Shown here one piece after another: positions 1-9,082 of a stretch of 64,000 nt of DNA. Location: NCBI RefSeq assembly GCF_900585905.1, contig NZ_UTVH01000053.1, forward strand, positions 124,001-188,000, given 5' to 3'. The stretch is from Pseudomonas viridiflava. GTDB taxonomy: Bacteria > Pseudomonadota > Gammaproteobacteria > Pseudomonadales > Pseudomonadaceae. The translations under genes were made by a program, and so were the position numbers. Below the pieces are notes generated by a model. The model made no database searches. It was not told the origin of the DNA and was given only the letters and a program-made list of their open reading frames with translations. The stretch's first letter is position 1. Every line of letters begins with the position of its first letter.

Positions 1-1803
1 CATCAGTTCTTCCGGCGACAAGTGCACGTAACGCAGCATGTCTTCGATGGTGTCGTGGGTCTCGATGCCGGCGGAGTAAACACTGCCATCCTGATTCTGG
101 TAGATGTTCACCGAGTCGGTGTCACCGAACAGGTTGTGCATGTCGCCAAGAATTTCCTGGTACGCGCCCACCAGGAACACACCCAGCAGGTAGTCCTCGC
201 CTTCGTTCAAGGCGTGGACCGGCAGGCTGGTTTCGATGCTCTGCTCGTCCACATACTGGTTGATCTTGCCGTCGGAGTCGCAGGTCAGGTCCTGCAGCAC
301 GGCGCGGCGCAGCGGCTCTTCGTCCAGGCGGTGCAGCGGGATAATCGGCAGCACCTGATCGATGGCCCAGGTATCCGGCAGGCTCTGGAACACGGAGAAG
401 TTGCAGATGTACTTGTCGGCCAGCTTGTCGTTGAGTTCGTCGAGTACCTGGCGATGGGAGCGTTGACGCGCTTTGAGCGAGTTGTGCAGGCGGCGGCAGA
501 CGGCAAAGTAGCACTGCTCGCCCAGGGCCTTCTGCGCCAGCGTGACCTTGCCGTCGGCGTACTGAGCGGCGATGTCGCTCATGTAGTGCGTAGCGCGCCA
601 GTAGGTTTCGGTGACCATCTCGATATCGGTCGGGCCGAGCAGATCCACCAGCCATTGCAGGGTTTCCGGCAGGCTTTCCTTGTCTTCGATCTGCGGCATT
701 TCGTCGTTGTGGCGTTCGACGTCAGTGACCTGCACCACCAGCATGGCGTGGTGCGCGGTCAATGCGCGGCCGCTTTCGGAGAAAATGTGCGGATGCGGCA
801 GGCCCTGGGCGTCGCAGAACTCCTTGAGCATGCCGACCACGACACCGGCGTAATCGTCCATGTCGTAGTTGATGGAGCTGGCATTGCGCGAGTGGGTGCC
901 GTCGTAATCGACCCCCAGCCCGCCGCCCACATCGATGTGGTCCACCGGCAGGCCAAGGCTGCGCAGCTCGCCGTAATAGCGGATCGCTTCCTTAAAACCG
1001 TGCTGGTAGTCAGCCAGATTGGCGATCTGCGACCCCATGTGGAAGTGCAGCAGACGAATGCCCTGATCCAGACCCGCCTTGCGGAAGCGTTCGACCACTG
1101 ACAGCAACTGCGCTGCCGACAGACCAAACTTGGACTTCTCGCCGCCCGTGTCTGCCCATTTGCTCGACGCCAGGGAAGACAGCCGCACGCGCAGACCCAC
1201 TTGCGGCGCGACCTTGAGCTCGGCCGCCTCTTCGATCACCAGTTCGACCTCGGATTCCTTCTCGATCACGATGAAGACGTTGTGACCCAGCTTCTGGCCC
1301 ATGAGCGCCAGGCGGATGAACTCGCGGTCTTTGTAACCGTTGCAGACAATGGTGCCGCCTTTCGGGGCCAGCGCCAGCACGGCCATCAGCTCCGGCTTGG
1401 AACCGGCTTCCAGGCCGATCGACACGTTCTGTGTGGCGATGATGTTTTCCACCACCGCTTCCTGCTGGTTGACCTTGATCGGGTACAGCGCGGTGTACAC
1501 GTTCTGGTATTCCAGGCGCGCGATATTGCTGTCGAAAGCGCCGGTCAACTGGCGCACGCGGTCTTGCAGAATGTCAGGGAAACGCACCAGCAGAGGCAGG
1601 CTCAGCCCGCTCTTGCGCAGGTTGTCCACCTGCTCGTAAAGATCGATGGGCGAGCTGCCCGGCCCATTGGGGCGAACTTCGACGCGACCGGCTTCATTGA
1701 TCGCGAAATAGCCGGCTCCCCAGTGGCGGATGCCATAGACGCCGCGGCTGTCCGCTACGGTCCATTGGCTGCCATCGTCTTTACGTGTGCGTCTTACGGA
1801 CAT
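1..1803 (-). CDS. speA: Biosynthetic arginine decarboxylase SpeA, C-terminus cut by window edge
   Basis: Converts arginine to agmatine with PLP, the first step of the agmatine route to putrescine. The reading frame is open from an ATG at 1803 to the window edge, giving 601 residues; the family is about 635-660 long, so only the last few dozen residues are missing. The PLP-binding lysine is K110 in YPIKVNQ, and the glycine-rich phosphate loop HIDVGGGLG follows in the alpha/beta-barrel. The N-terminus [10 protein letters not shown] is typical of Pseudomonas SpeA. The gene lies downstream of the yciH-like gene on the same strand with a 145 bp gap, as in PAO1 (PA4839-PA4840). The call is secure. 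Confidence 0.97.
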   Translation of the reverse strand, partial: MSVRRTRKDDGSQWTVADSRGVYGIRHWGAGYFAINEAGRVEVRPNGPGSSPIDLYEQVDNLRKSGLSLPLLVRFPDILQDRVRQLTGAFDSNIARLEYQNVYTALYPIKVNQQEAVVENIIATQNVSIGLEAGSKPELMAVLALAPKGGTIVCNGYKDREFIRLALMGQKLGHNVFIVIEKESEVELVIEEAAELKVAPQVGLRVRLSSLASSKWADTGGEKSKFGLSAAQLLSVVERFRKAGLDQGIRLLHFHMGSQIANLADYQHGFKEAIRYYGELRSLGLPVDHIDVGGGLGVDYDGTHSRNASSINYDMDDYAGVVVGMLKEFCDAQGLPHPHIFSESGRALTAHHAMLVVQVTDVERHNDEMPQIEDKESLPETLQWLVDLLGPTDIEMVTETYWRATHYMSDIAAQYADGKVTLAQKALGEQCYFAVCRRLHNSLKARQRSHRQVLDELNDKLADKYICNFSVFQSLPDTWAIDQVLPIIPLHRLDEEPLRRAVLQDLTCDSDGKINQYVDEQSIETSLPVHALNEGEDYLLGVFLVGAYQEILGDMHNLFGDTDSVNIYQNQDGSVYSAGIETHDTIEDMLRYVHLSPEELM

Positions 1804-1828
1804 CGAGGTCCCCTATATTCAGTCAAGT

Positions 1829-1854
1829 GCGCCAGCCATCATCGGGCTGGGCGC
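1829..1854. other. Imperfect inverted repeat between the yciH-like gene and speA
   Basis: TGCGCC-AGCC and GGCT-GGGCGCA arms lie in the 145 bp gap. On the minus strand this falls after the yciH-like stop and before the speA start. It could be a weak terminator or part of the speA leader. No T-tract follows, so its function is open. Confidence 0.3.
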
Positions 1855-1948
1855 AGTGTAAAGAGTGGAAATGACGGTTTGGTGCCAGCCACCTCGTGGA
1901 CAGTAGACACGCGCGACCAGGCAGAGTTTACCTGCGCCGCCAACGGCA

Positions 1949-2323
1949 TCAGCCGCCGGACTTCTTCGCCTTGAAGCCTTGCCTGACCAGTTCAGCCAGC
2001 AGCAGCTCGACGTGGTCACCCTGGATCTCGATCACCCCTTCTTTCAGCGCGCCGCCAGTGCCACAGCGCTGCTTGAGGGTCTTGGCCAGGTCTTTGAGGC
2101 CGTCTTCCGGCAAGGGTACGCCAGTGACAGTGGTCACGGTCTTGCCGCCACGCCCTTTGCTTTCGCGGCGCACACGGGCAATACCGTCCCCTTCGGGGAT
2201 CAGTGTCTGTTTGCATAGGCAGGCGTCGACGGGCTGACGACAGTCGGGGCAATGCCGTCCGGCGTCAGTGGAAAAGACCAGACCGCCGAGGGCTGAGAAA
2301 GATGAAGCTTTTTTAGCCACCAC
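1949..2323 (-). CDS. yciH: SUI1/YciH-family translation initiation factor
   Basis: A 124-residue protein of the bacterial SUI1 (eIF1-like) family, thought to act on start-site fidelity at the small ribosomal subunit; its role in bacteria is not well defined. The N-terminal part has a CPDC...CLC cysteine pattern and the C-terminal half carries the SUI1 core (VTTVTGVPL, LKQRCGTGGALKEGVIEIQGD). I chose the GTG at 2323 (MVAKKASSF) because the longer upstream frame has no family similarity and the product then has the usual length. A second GTG at 2320 is also possible. The neighbours match PAO1 PA4840. Confidence 0.9.
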   Translation of the reverse strand: MVAKKASSFSALGGLVFSTDAGRHCPDCRQPVDACLCKQTLIPEGDGIARVRRESKGRGGKTVTTVTGVPLPEDGLKDLAKTLKQRCGTGGALKEGVIEIQGDHVELLLAELVRQGFKAKKSGG

Positions 2324-2494
2324 AAATCCTCTGGTTGAGGATTGAAGACTGATCGATGTTCGCCACGCCAACAATCGATCGCGAAGCCCCACTCAGGCAG
2401 GGGCAGCGCAGCAGACCTGGAAAAGGTCGCGCAGTGTAACGGCAAACAGGCTGATTGCTAAGGGCCAATATTCGTGGGCCAGCTGAAGATTGGC

Positions 2495-2584
2495 GTGGGG
2501 CTGGCTCTAGCCGGGAAGACGCCGGAACTGCCGCAACAACTTCATCGCCTGGCAAGCCGCTTTCCCGGCTGAAGCTGGTCCCAC
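2495..2584. repeat. REP-type palindrome (GTGGGACCGGCTTCAGCCGGGAAG family)
   Basis: Outer arms GTGGGGCTGGCTCTAGCCGG and the matching CCGGCTGAAGCTGGTCCCAC face each other 90 bp apart. It sits between the yciH-like start region and the Nudix gene stop. Related elements occur at 40356-40445 and, degraded, at 52288-52375. Confidence 0.75.
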
Positions 2585-2588
2585 GTCG

Positions 2589-3125
2589 CTAGTGCGTAGC
2601 CTCCAGGTAACGCTTCAGGGCCGCGACAGAGTCGGGGCAATACGGGAGTTCCCTGGCTTCAAGCAGCGCGTCTGCAATCGGCAAAAAGCGCGCTTCCAGG
2701 ACTTCTTCGGGCTGCAGTGTCAGCGGCCCGTCCCAGACCGCCGAAAACACTGCACACCAGAGCCGGTTGCCAGGCTGATCGAAAAAAAAGTGTTCGTGCT
2801 CGGTCAGTGGCACGCCGGTAACGCCCAACTCTTCGGCCAGCTCGCGGGCAGCCGATTCGGCGTAACTCTCGTCGGGCTGGACCATGCCGCCCGCCGCGAC
2901 GTCCCAGTAGCCTGGGTAAATGGCTTTGCTCAACGTGCGGCGATGCACACACAGCTCACCGGCAGAGTTGAAGAGAAGGATATAAGTGCCACGCCCGATC
3001 AGCCCCCGCTCACGCAACGCCGAGCGGCGGGTGGCGCCGAGCAGTTGGTCGTGCTCGTCCACCCAGGCCACCTGTTCAGCGTCCGAAGCGGCGCGGTGCG
3101 CAGCTTCGGCGGTTGAAAATGACAT
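2589..3125 (-). CDS. Nudix hydrolase (YfcD-like)
   Basis: A 178-residue Nudix hydrolase, expected to cleave a nucleoside diphosphate linked to another moiety using Mg2+. The Nudix box lies at residues 80-101 (G80, then R94-E95-L-x-E98-E99-L-G101). The N-terminal segment WVDEHDQLLGATRRSALRER resembles YfcD and isopentenyl-diphosphate isomerase-like Nudix proteins. The stop of the DUF2333 gene lies 3 bp upstream of its start on the same strand, so the two genes are probably co-transcribed. The exact substrate cannot be told from sequence. It corresponds to PAO1 PA4841. Confidence 0.9.
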   Translation of the reverse strand: MSFSTAEAAHRAASDAEQVAWVDEHDQLLGATRRSALRERGLIGRGTYILLFNSAGELCVHRRTLSKAIYPGYWDVAAGGMVQPDESYAESAARELAEELGVTGVPLTEHEHFFFDQPGNRLWCAVFSAVWDGPLTLQPEEVLEARFLPIADALLEARELPYCPDSVAALKRYLEATH

Positions 3126-3128
3126 CGA

Positions 3129-4205
3129 TCAACCCTGCGACAGCAATTGACGCAGATCAATCACGGCAGCGTTCGCACGCGAAATGTAGTTAGCCATGAC
3201 CAACGAATGGTTGGCCAGTACACCAAACGCCCCGCCGTTGAGCACCACCGGACTCCACAGTGGCTCCTGGGAAGCTTCCAGTTCGCGAATGATCTGACGC
3301 ACGCTCACAGTTGCATTCTTCTTGGCCAGGACATCGGCGAAGTCGACTTCAATGGCGCGCAACAGGTGCGACAGCGCCCAGGCCTGACCGCGGGCTTCGT
3401 AGAACACGTTGTCGATCTGCAGCCATGGCGTCTCGACGATTTCTTCGTCAACCTGCGGCACCTCGCCCGGTTTGACGTCGGCAGCCGCTTCGGTCTTCAG
3501 CGTGCTGTTGAGCTTGACCCGGCCAACGCTGGCCGACAGACGCTGAGACAGCGAACCCAGACGCGTATTGACGTCGCCCAGCCAGTTATTCAGGTTATCG
3601 GCACGCGCATAGAACAGTGCGTTCTTCTGATTTGGCTCGGACAATCTGGCCTGATAACGATTGAGCGCAGAAATACCTTCGCGGTACTGCGACTCGCTGG
3701 AAGGCAGTACCCAACTGTTGTTGTTGAAGTTGAACAGCGGCTCGGCGCGGGCCAGATCACCGTCTTCGGCCGACTGCGACTGGGAACGGGCGAAATCCTT
3801 GCGCAACGCACGACTCAGGTCACGCACCTGGACCAGCACGCCATATTCCCAGCTGGGAATGTTATCCAGCCACAGACCCGGCGGCAGCCGGTCATTCGCC
3901 AGGTAGCCGCCACGCTTGTCCAGCAGGGTTGAGGCCACTGTCTTCAGCGTCTCTACCGTGGTGTAACCGATCACCATCTGCTTGCCTTCACGCTGGGCCG
4001 CAGCCTGAGCGTTCTGCTGGACCGGAAAGAGGTCCGGCTCGTCACTCCAGTACCAGCCGATCAGCAGCGTGACGACCAGGTAGATGACAACCAGCACGCC
4101 GAGCGCGCGGCTATAGAACAGACCGCCCAGGTAGCCGCGGCGCTTGACCGCTGGTTCATCGACGCGCTCGTTCGCGCTGCCTGCGCGGTTTTTCCAATCC
4201 AGCAT
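3129..4205 (-). CDS. DUF2333 family membrane-anchored protein
   Basis: A 358-residue protein with one membrane segment near residues 35-52 (GVLVVIYLVVTLLIGWYW) after a basic cytoplasmic N-terminus, followed by a large presumably periplasmic, helix-rich domain containing GGYLANDRLPPGLWLDNIPS. It matches the conserved DUF2333 family of unknown function found across gamma-proteobacteria. It lies 3 bp upstream of the Nudix gene and is divergent from the diguanylate cyclase gene at 4414. It corresponds to PAO1 PA4842. Confidence 0.88.
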   Translation of the reverse strand: MLDWKNRAGSANERVDEPAVKRRGYLGGLFYSRALGVLVVIYLVVTLLIGWYWSDEPDLFPVQQNAQAAAQREGKQMVIGYTTVETLKTVASTLLDKRGGYLANDRLPPGLWLDNIPSWEYGVLVQVRDLSRALRKDFARSQSQSAEDGDLARAEPLFNFNNNSWVLPSSESQYREGISALNRYQARLSEPNQKNALFYARADNLNNWLGDVNTRLGSLSQRLSASVGRVKLNSTLKTEAAADVKPGEVPQVDEEIVETPWLQIDNVFYEARGQAWALSHLLRAIEVDFADVLAKKNATVSVRQIIRELEASQEPLWSPVVLNGGAFGVLANHSLVMANYISRANAAVIDLRQLLSQG

Positions 4206-4413
4206 GGCTATGTCCTTTCAATCACGGGTTCAGTGCTCTGACCGCAACCTTACAGCAAGGTGCATTTTGCCGGTAAGCGGGGAATGACCGATTTGCAGCG
4301 GGCCAGTCATCGCATTGTTGCCAGATATTTAATTGAACGTGCGTTTGGAAACAGCAAGAGATGCTAGCATAGCGCCATCATCGATTTAGTGAAAAACTCA
4401 CAGTAGCCCTGAC

Positions 4414-6075
4414 ATGAACCACCCTGCAGACCCCGGTCGCGAACGCCTCAAACAGCACTTTGCCCAGCGAGTCATCCATCAGGCACGGCAGATTCTTGAG
4501 GCCTGGCAGCGACTGCAGCAACGCGAATGGTCGTCGGCCGACTTGGTCGAGTTTCAGGATGCCAGCCAGCGCCTGCTCAGATTTGCCGAGCGTTTCGAGC
4601 AGACGGAACACATTGAACTGGCCCGGGCGATGGTTGTGGCGCTGGAGGCGGTGCACGCCAATCGCGGGCGATTGAGCAGCCAGCTCATCACCGAACTCAA
4701 CCGCTTGATGCAGCGTCTGTCGCGCACCGGCCTGCGCCATGGCGACCGCTTCGAGCAAACCGCTCTGCCGCCCTTGCGCAAGCCTATCTATATAGCGCTG
4801 CAGGATGTCGAACGGGCCGAGCGGCTGGCCCAGCAACTGGAATTCTTCGGGCTGTTCGCCGTGGCAGTAAGCGATACCGCCGACTTTCAGGCCGCCATGG
4901 CTCATCGGCACCCTTCGGCCATCGTCATCGACGTGGATTTCTGCGGCCCGGGCGCGGGCTTGAAACTGGCCATGCAGACTCAGCAGGGTCTGGAGCGCAA
5001 GCTGCCACTGCTGTTCTTCAGTCATGATGAAACCGATACGCCCACCCGCCTGGCCGCAGTGCGCGCCGGTGGCGAGGAATTTCTCACCGGTACGCTGGAA
5101 GCTTCGAGCCTGCTGGAAAAAATCGAGATTCTGACCTGCGTGGCACAGTACGAACCCTACAAAGTGCTGATCATCGACGACTCCCGGGCTCAGGCCACGC
5201 ACACCGAGCGCCTGCTCAACAGCGCCGGGATCGTGACCCGGGTGTTGCTGGACCCCATCCAGGCCATGGCCGAACTGGCCGACTTCCAGCCCGACCTGAT
5301 CATCCTCGACATGTACATGCCTGGCTGCACTGGCACTGAACTGGCCAAGGTGATCCGTCACAATGATCGCTACGTCAGCGTGCCGATCATTTATCTGTCG
5401 GCTGAGGGCGATCTGGACAAGCAGCTCGATGCCATGAGTGAAGGCGGCGATGACTTCCTGACCAAGCCGATCAAGCCGCGCCACCTCATCACCACGGTGC
5501 GCAATCGCGCTGGCAGGGCGCGCAATCTCAACGCGCGCATGGTCCGGGACAGCCTCACCGGGCTGTACAACCACACCCACATCCTGCAATTGCTGGAAGA
5601 CTGCTGCTTTCGTTCGCGGCGCGAACATCAGCCCCTGTGTTTTGCCATGCTCGATATCGACCATTTCAAGAAGGTCAACGACAGCCACGGCCACCCCATG
5701 GGCGACCGGGTGATCAAGAGCCTGGCCCTGTTTCTCAAGCAGCGCCTGCGCAAGACCGACTTCATTGGCCGCTACGGCGGTGAAGAGTTTGCCATCGTCA
5801 TGCCCGACACCGACATCCATAGCGCCTGGCTGGCGCTGGATGAAATTCGTCGACGTTTTGCCGAGATCCACTACCCGGCGCAACCGGCCGACCTGAGTTG
5901 CACCTTCAGCGCAGGCCTGGTGGAGATGACCAGCCAGGATGACAGCCTCATGCTGGCGTCGCGTGCCGACATCGCGCTCTACCGCGCCAAGGATGCTGGC
6001 CGCAACCACGTGCATTTTGACGCCGACGCCAGACAGGCGGCGCAGTGGCTGGCCGGTGGCGCTGACAACCACTGA
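4414..6075 (+). CDS. gcbA: Diguanylate cyclase response regulator, GcbA/AdcA type
   Basis: A 553-residue cytoplasmic protein that should make cyclic di-GMP. The order is an N-terminal helical region (about 1-125), a degenerate first receiver domain (about 128-245, lacking the usual acidic pair), a canonical second receiver (VLIIDDS, phospho-acceptor D299 in LDMYMPG) and a GGDEF domain. The active site is G455-G-E-E-F459 (the GGEEF form). The product-inhibition I-site RxxD is present at R446-D449, exactly five residues before the motif. Position between the DUF2333 gene and dsbD matches PAO1 PA4843 (gcbA), which promotes initial surface attachment in P. fluorescens and biofilm dispersion in P. 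aeruginosa. The ATG at 4414 gives a normal length. Confidence 0.92.
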   Translation: MNHPADPGRERLKQHFAQRVIHQARQILEAWQRLQQREWSSADLVEFQDASQRLLRFAERFEQTEHIELARAMVVALEAVHANRGRLSSQLITELNRLMQRLSRTGLRHGDRFEQTALPPLRKPIYIALQDVERAERLAQQLEFFGLFAVAVSDTADFQAAMAHRHPSAIVIDVDFCGPGAGLKLAMQTQQGLERKLPLLFFSHDETDTPTRLAAVRAGGEEFLTGTLEASSLLEKIEILTCVAQYEPYKVLIIDDSRAQATHTERLLNSAGIVTRVLLDPIQAMAELADFQPDLIILDMYMPGCTGTELAKVIRHNDRYVSVPIIYLSAEGDLDKQLDAMSEGGDDFLTKPIKPRHLITTVRNRAGRARNLNARMVRDSLTGLYNHTHILQLLEDCCFRSRREHQPLCFAMLDIDHFKKVNDSHGHPMGDRVIKSLALFLKQRLRKTDFIGRYGGEEFAIVMPDTDIHSAWLALDEIRRRFAEIHYPAQPADLSCTFSAGLVEMTSQDDSLMLASRADIALYRAKDAGRNHVHFDADARQAAQWLAGGADNH

Positions 6076-6168
6076 TTCTTCGACTTCGCAACGGACGTTT
6101 ACAAGCCTGCCCTGCAGGCCAGCGGCCTCTGGGCTATCATGCGCGGACTTCTGCGTCCCGAGACTGCC

Positions 6169-7950
6169 ATGCGCCGCGTTCTATGCCTGTTGCTTCTGAT
6201 CCTCGCCCTTCCCGCCACGGCTGCAGGCCTGCTGGACAGCCGTCCCAGCGCTACCCTGGGCGCTGCCGGGCTGGATAACAGCAAGGACTTCCTGCCGGTG
6301 CGTCAGGCGTTCCAGCTGAACCTGGTCGACACCACGGCACAGTCGATAAAGCTGCGCTTTGTCGCCACCGACGGTTACTACCTGTATCGCCATCGCTTTC
6401 AGTTCCGCACGGAGCCTGCCGATATCGCGCTGGGCGCCGCCGAGCTCCCTGCTGGCGAGAAAAAGCATGACGAGTACTTTGGCGATGTTGAGGTTTACCA
6501 CGGCATTCTCGACATCAATCTGCCGCGCAAACCTGGCGATGATCGCCCTTTCACCCTGATCGTCAGTTATCAAGGCTGCGCTGATAAAGGCCTGTGTTAC
6601 CCGCCGGAGACCGAACGCCTGAGCATTGGCGGTTCGGCAACCTCCACAGCTGGCGCTCAGGCGCCTGAAGTCGCGGGCTGGAGCTGGAAAGAGCTGACGC
6701 TGTTTTTCCTCGCCGGAATCGGCCTTACCTTCACACCTTGCGTATTGCCGATGCTGCCGATTCTGTCCGGCGTGGTGCTGCGCGGGCAGGTCGGCGGATT
6801 ACGCGGCCTGAGCCTGTCGCTGGCCTATGTGTTGCCGATGGCGGTTACCTTCGCGACGCTTGGCGCCCTCATGGGCATGTTCGGCGCGGGCCTCAATCTG
6901 CAAGCGCGCCTGCAATCGGCGTGGGTGCTGGTGCCGTTCTCACTGTTCTTCGTGATCTTTGCCGTGGCCATGTTCGGCGCCTTTGAATTGCGCCTGCCAC
7001 AGGCGTTGAGCAACAGACTGGATCGCATTGCCGGCAAGACTGAAGGCGGCTCGCTGTGGGGCGCGGCCGTGCTGGGGGTAGTGTCCAGCCTGCTGGTTTC
7101 GCCTTGCGTGTCGGCCCCCCTTGCTGGCGCGCTGCTTTACATCAGCGCCAGCGGTGATGCGTTGGGTGGCGCGTTGAAACTGTTTGCCCTGGGCCTGGGC
7201 ATGGGGGCGCCGCTTTTACTCGTCGCCACTGGCGGCGCCACCTGGCTGCCAAAAAGCGGCCCCTGGCTGGTGACGGTAAAAAATGCCATTGGCGTGCTGC
7301 TGCTCGGGCTGGCCATTGCCTTGCTCAGCCGCGTCCTGCCGGGGCAGATCACCCTGCTCCTCACCGGGCTGCTGGCCGCAGGTGTCGCGCTGTTTCTGGG
7401 CACGCTGGAATTGGGCGCCAAGAGCACGCGCCAACGTCTCGCACAGCTGCTCGGGCTGTTTTTACTGGTGTACGCCCTGGCGTGCTGGTTTGGTGCCTGG
7501 ACCGGGCAAACCGACCCGACCAGGCCTCTGGGCATTGGACAGCCTGTGGCCAGCGCCGGGCCGAGTGCTGCGGCTGCAGCCTCCGACTGGCAGACCATCA
7601 CCACATCCAGCGAACTGGATCAGGTACTGAGCGAGGCCAGGGCCACGGGGCAGCCCCTGCTGCTGGACTGGTATGCCGACTGGTGCATCAGCTGCAAGGT
7701 CATCGAACACGAAGTGTTGCCGGATCCCGGCGTGATCAGCCAGTTGCAAGGCTATCGCCTGATTCGTTTCGACATGACTGACAGCAATCAGGACCAGCGC
7801 AAGCTGCTCGATCGCTACAAACTGTTCGGCCCGCCCGCGCTGCTGATTTTCGGCAAAGATGGCAGCGAACGTGCCGATGTTCGGGTCGTCGGCGAGATCG
7901 ATGCGAAGGGCCTGACAGAGCGGTTGATCAGAGCAAATGACCAAAATTAA
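6169..7950 (+). CDS. dsbD: Thiol:disulfide interchange protein DsbD (DipZ)
   Basis: An inner-membrane protein that passes electrons from cytoplasmic thioredoxin to periplasmic DsbC/DsbG and cytochrome c maturation. From the ATG at 6169 it has 593 residues and a signal peptide (MRRVLCLLLLILALPATAAG). The N-terminal periplasmic domain carries the redox pair in CADKGLC. The membrane domain has FTPCVLP and VSPCVSAP, each with its redox cysteine. The C-terminal thioredoxin domain has W505-C506-I-S-C509. An ATG 30 bp upstream is in frame but would precede the signal peptide with a non-typical leader. It corresponds to PAO1 PA4845; the ctpL chemoreceptor gene of PAO1 (PA4844) is absent here. Confidence 0.95.
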   Translation: MRRVLCLLLLILALPATAAGLLDSRPSATLGAAGLDNSKDFLPVRQAFQLNLVDTTAQSIKLRFVATDGYYLYRHRFQFRTEPADIALGAAELPAGEKKHDEYFGDVEVYHGILDINLPRKPGDDRPFTLIVSYQGCADKGLCYPPETERLSIGGSATSTAGAQAPEVAGWSWKELTLFFLAGIGLTFTPCVLPMLPILSGVVLRGQVGGLRGLSLSLAYVLPMAVTFATLGALMGMFGAGLNLQARLQSAWVLVPFSLFFVIFAVAMFGAFELRLPQALSNRLDRIAGKTEGGSLWGAAVLGVVSSLLVSPCVSAPLAGALLYISASGDALGGALKLFALGLGMGAPLLLVATGGATWLPKSGPWLVTVKNAIGVLLLGLAIALLSRVLPGQITLLLTGLLAAGVALFLGTLELGAKSTRQRLAQLLGLFLLVYALACWFGAWTGQTDPTRPLGIGQPVASAGPSAAAAASDWQTITTSSELDQVLSEARATGQPLLLDWYADWCISCKVIEHEVLPDPGVISQLQGYRLIRFDMTDSNQDQRKLLDRYKLFGPPALLIFGKDGSERADVRVVGEIDAKGLTERLIRANDQN

Positions 7951-8079
7951 CGGATGAGTCACAAACTTTTCGCGAATATCGGTCAACGTGCTGGCTATTG
8001 CAGTTAACTGGACAGCCCACTGCGGTTTCCGGCATAGTCGCCGGGCTTCGATGCTCGCGACCATAACAAGGAACACCCG

Positions 8080-8532
8080 ATGGCGACTTTTCTGGTATTG
8101 CACGGCCCCAACCTGAATCTGCTTGGAACCCGCGAACCCGGGATCTACGGCGCAGTTACCCTGGCTCAGATCAATCAGGACCTGGAGCAACGGGCGCGTG
8201 ATGCCGGCCACCATCTGATGCACCTGCAAAGCAACGCCGAGTACGAATTGATCGATCGCATCCATGCTGCGCGCGATGAAGGCGTGGATTTCATCCTGAT
8301 CAATCCCGCCGCATTCACTCACACGAGTGTTGCGATACGTGACGCGCTGCTGGGAGTGAGCATCCCATTCATCGAAGTGCACCTGTCCAACGTGCACAAA
8401 CGCGAACAATTCCGCCATCACTCCTACTTCTCGGATGTAGCGGTGGGCGTGATCTGCGGCCTCGGCGCCAGCGGTTACCGCATGGCCCTGGAGGCCGCCC
8501 TGGAACAACTGGCCGTGCGTTCGAAGTCCTGA
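8080..8532 (+). CDS. aroQ: 3-dehydroquinate dehydratase, type II (AroQ)
   Basis: A 150-residue enzyme that dehydrates 3-dehydroquinate to 3-dehydroshikimate in the shikimate pathway; type II enzymes form dodecamers. The diagnostic N-terminus [20 protein letters not shown] holds the catalytic Arg and Tyr, the [22 protein letters not shown] segment is present with [11 protein letters not shown], and the [15 protein letters not shown] stretch holds the active-site histidine. It is followed 80 bp later by accB, the usual aroQ-accB-accC order of gamma-proteobacteria. Confidence 0.97.
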   Translation: MATFLVLHGPNLNLLGTREPGIYGAVTLAQINQDLEQRARDAGHHLMHLQSNAEYELIDRIHAARDEGVDFILINPAAFTHTSVAIRDALLGVSIPFIEVHLSNVHKREQFRHHSYFSDVAVGVICGLGASGYRMALEAALEQLAVRSKS

Positions 8533-8612
8533 CAGCCCAGCCCCCTGGCTGCGCAGCGCGATTCGAACCGCTAACAATTTCCCCCTGACCGACCCTTGGG
8601 AGTTGAAGATTA

Positions 8613-9065
8613 ATGGATATCCGTAAAGTCAAGAAGCTGATCGAACTGCTGGAAGAGTCTGGCATCGACGAACTGGAGATCCGTGAAGGCGAAGAGTCCG
8701 TACGTATCAGCCGTCACAGCAAGACGCCAGCGCAGCAATACTACGCACCGGCGCCGGTGGCCGCGCCTGTCGCAGCCCCTGCAGCACCCGTTGCCGCTGT
8801 CGCTGAAGCACCATCGGCACCCAAGCTCAACGGTAACGTGATCAAGTCGCCAATGGTCGGCACCTTCTACCGCACCCCGGCTCCAGGCTCGCCAGCGTTT
8901 GTTGAAGTCGGCAAGACCGTGAAGAAGGGCGACACCATCTGCATCGTCGAAGCCATGAAAATGATGAACCACATCGAAGCTGAAGTCAGCGGTGTGATCG
9001 AGTCGATCCTGGTGGAAAACGGTCAGCCGGTTGAGTATGACCAGCCGCTGTTCACCATCGTTTGA
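8613..9065 (+). CDS. accB: Biotin carboxyl carrier protein of acetyl-CoA carboxylase
   Basis: A 150-residue carrier that shuttles carboxybiotin between AccC and AccAD in the first step of fatty-acid synthesis. It has an N-terminal helical segment ([20 protein letters not shown]), an Ala/Pro-rich flexible linker (about residues 45-70), and a biotinyl domain whose modified lysine is K116 in EAMKMMN. The stop is 17 bp before the accC start, so the pair is co-transcribed. Confidence 0.98.
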   Translation: MDIRKVKKLIELLEESGIDELEIREGEESVRISRHSKTPAQQYYAPAPVAAPVAAPAAPVAAVAEAPSAPKLNGNVIKSPMVGTFYRTPAPGSPAFVEVGKTVKKGDTICIVEAMKMMNHIEAEVSGVIESILVENGQPVEYDQPLFTIV

Positions 9066-9082
9066 ATCGGGGAGAAGCTGCG

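Noticed and set aside
4378..6072. A 564-codon open frame on the minus strand opposite gcbA
   Set aside because: It mirrors a clear diguanylate cyclase gene; GC-rich codon bias leaves the antisense frame open. Its translation has no recognisable domain.
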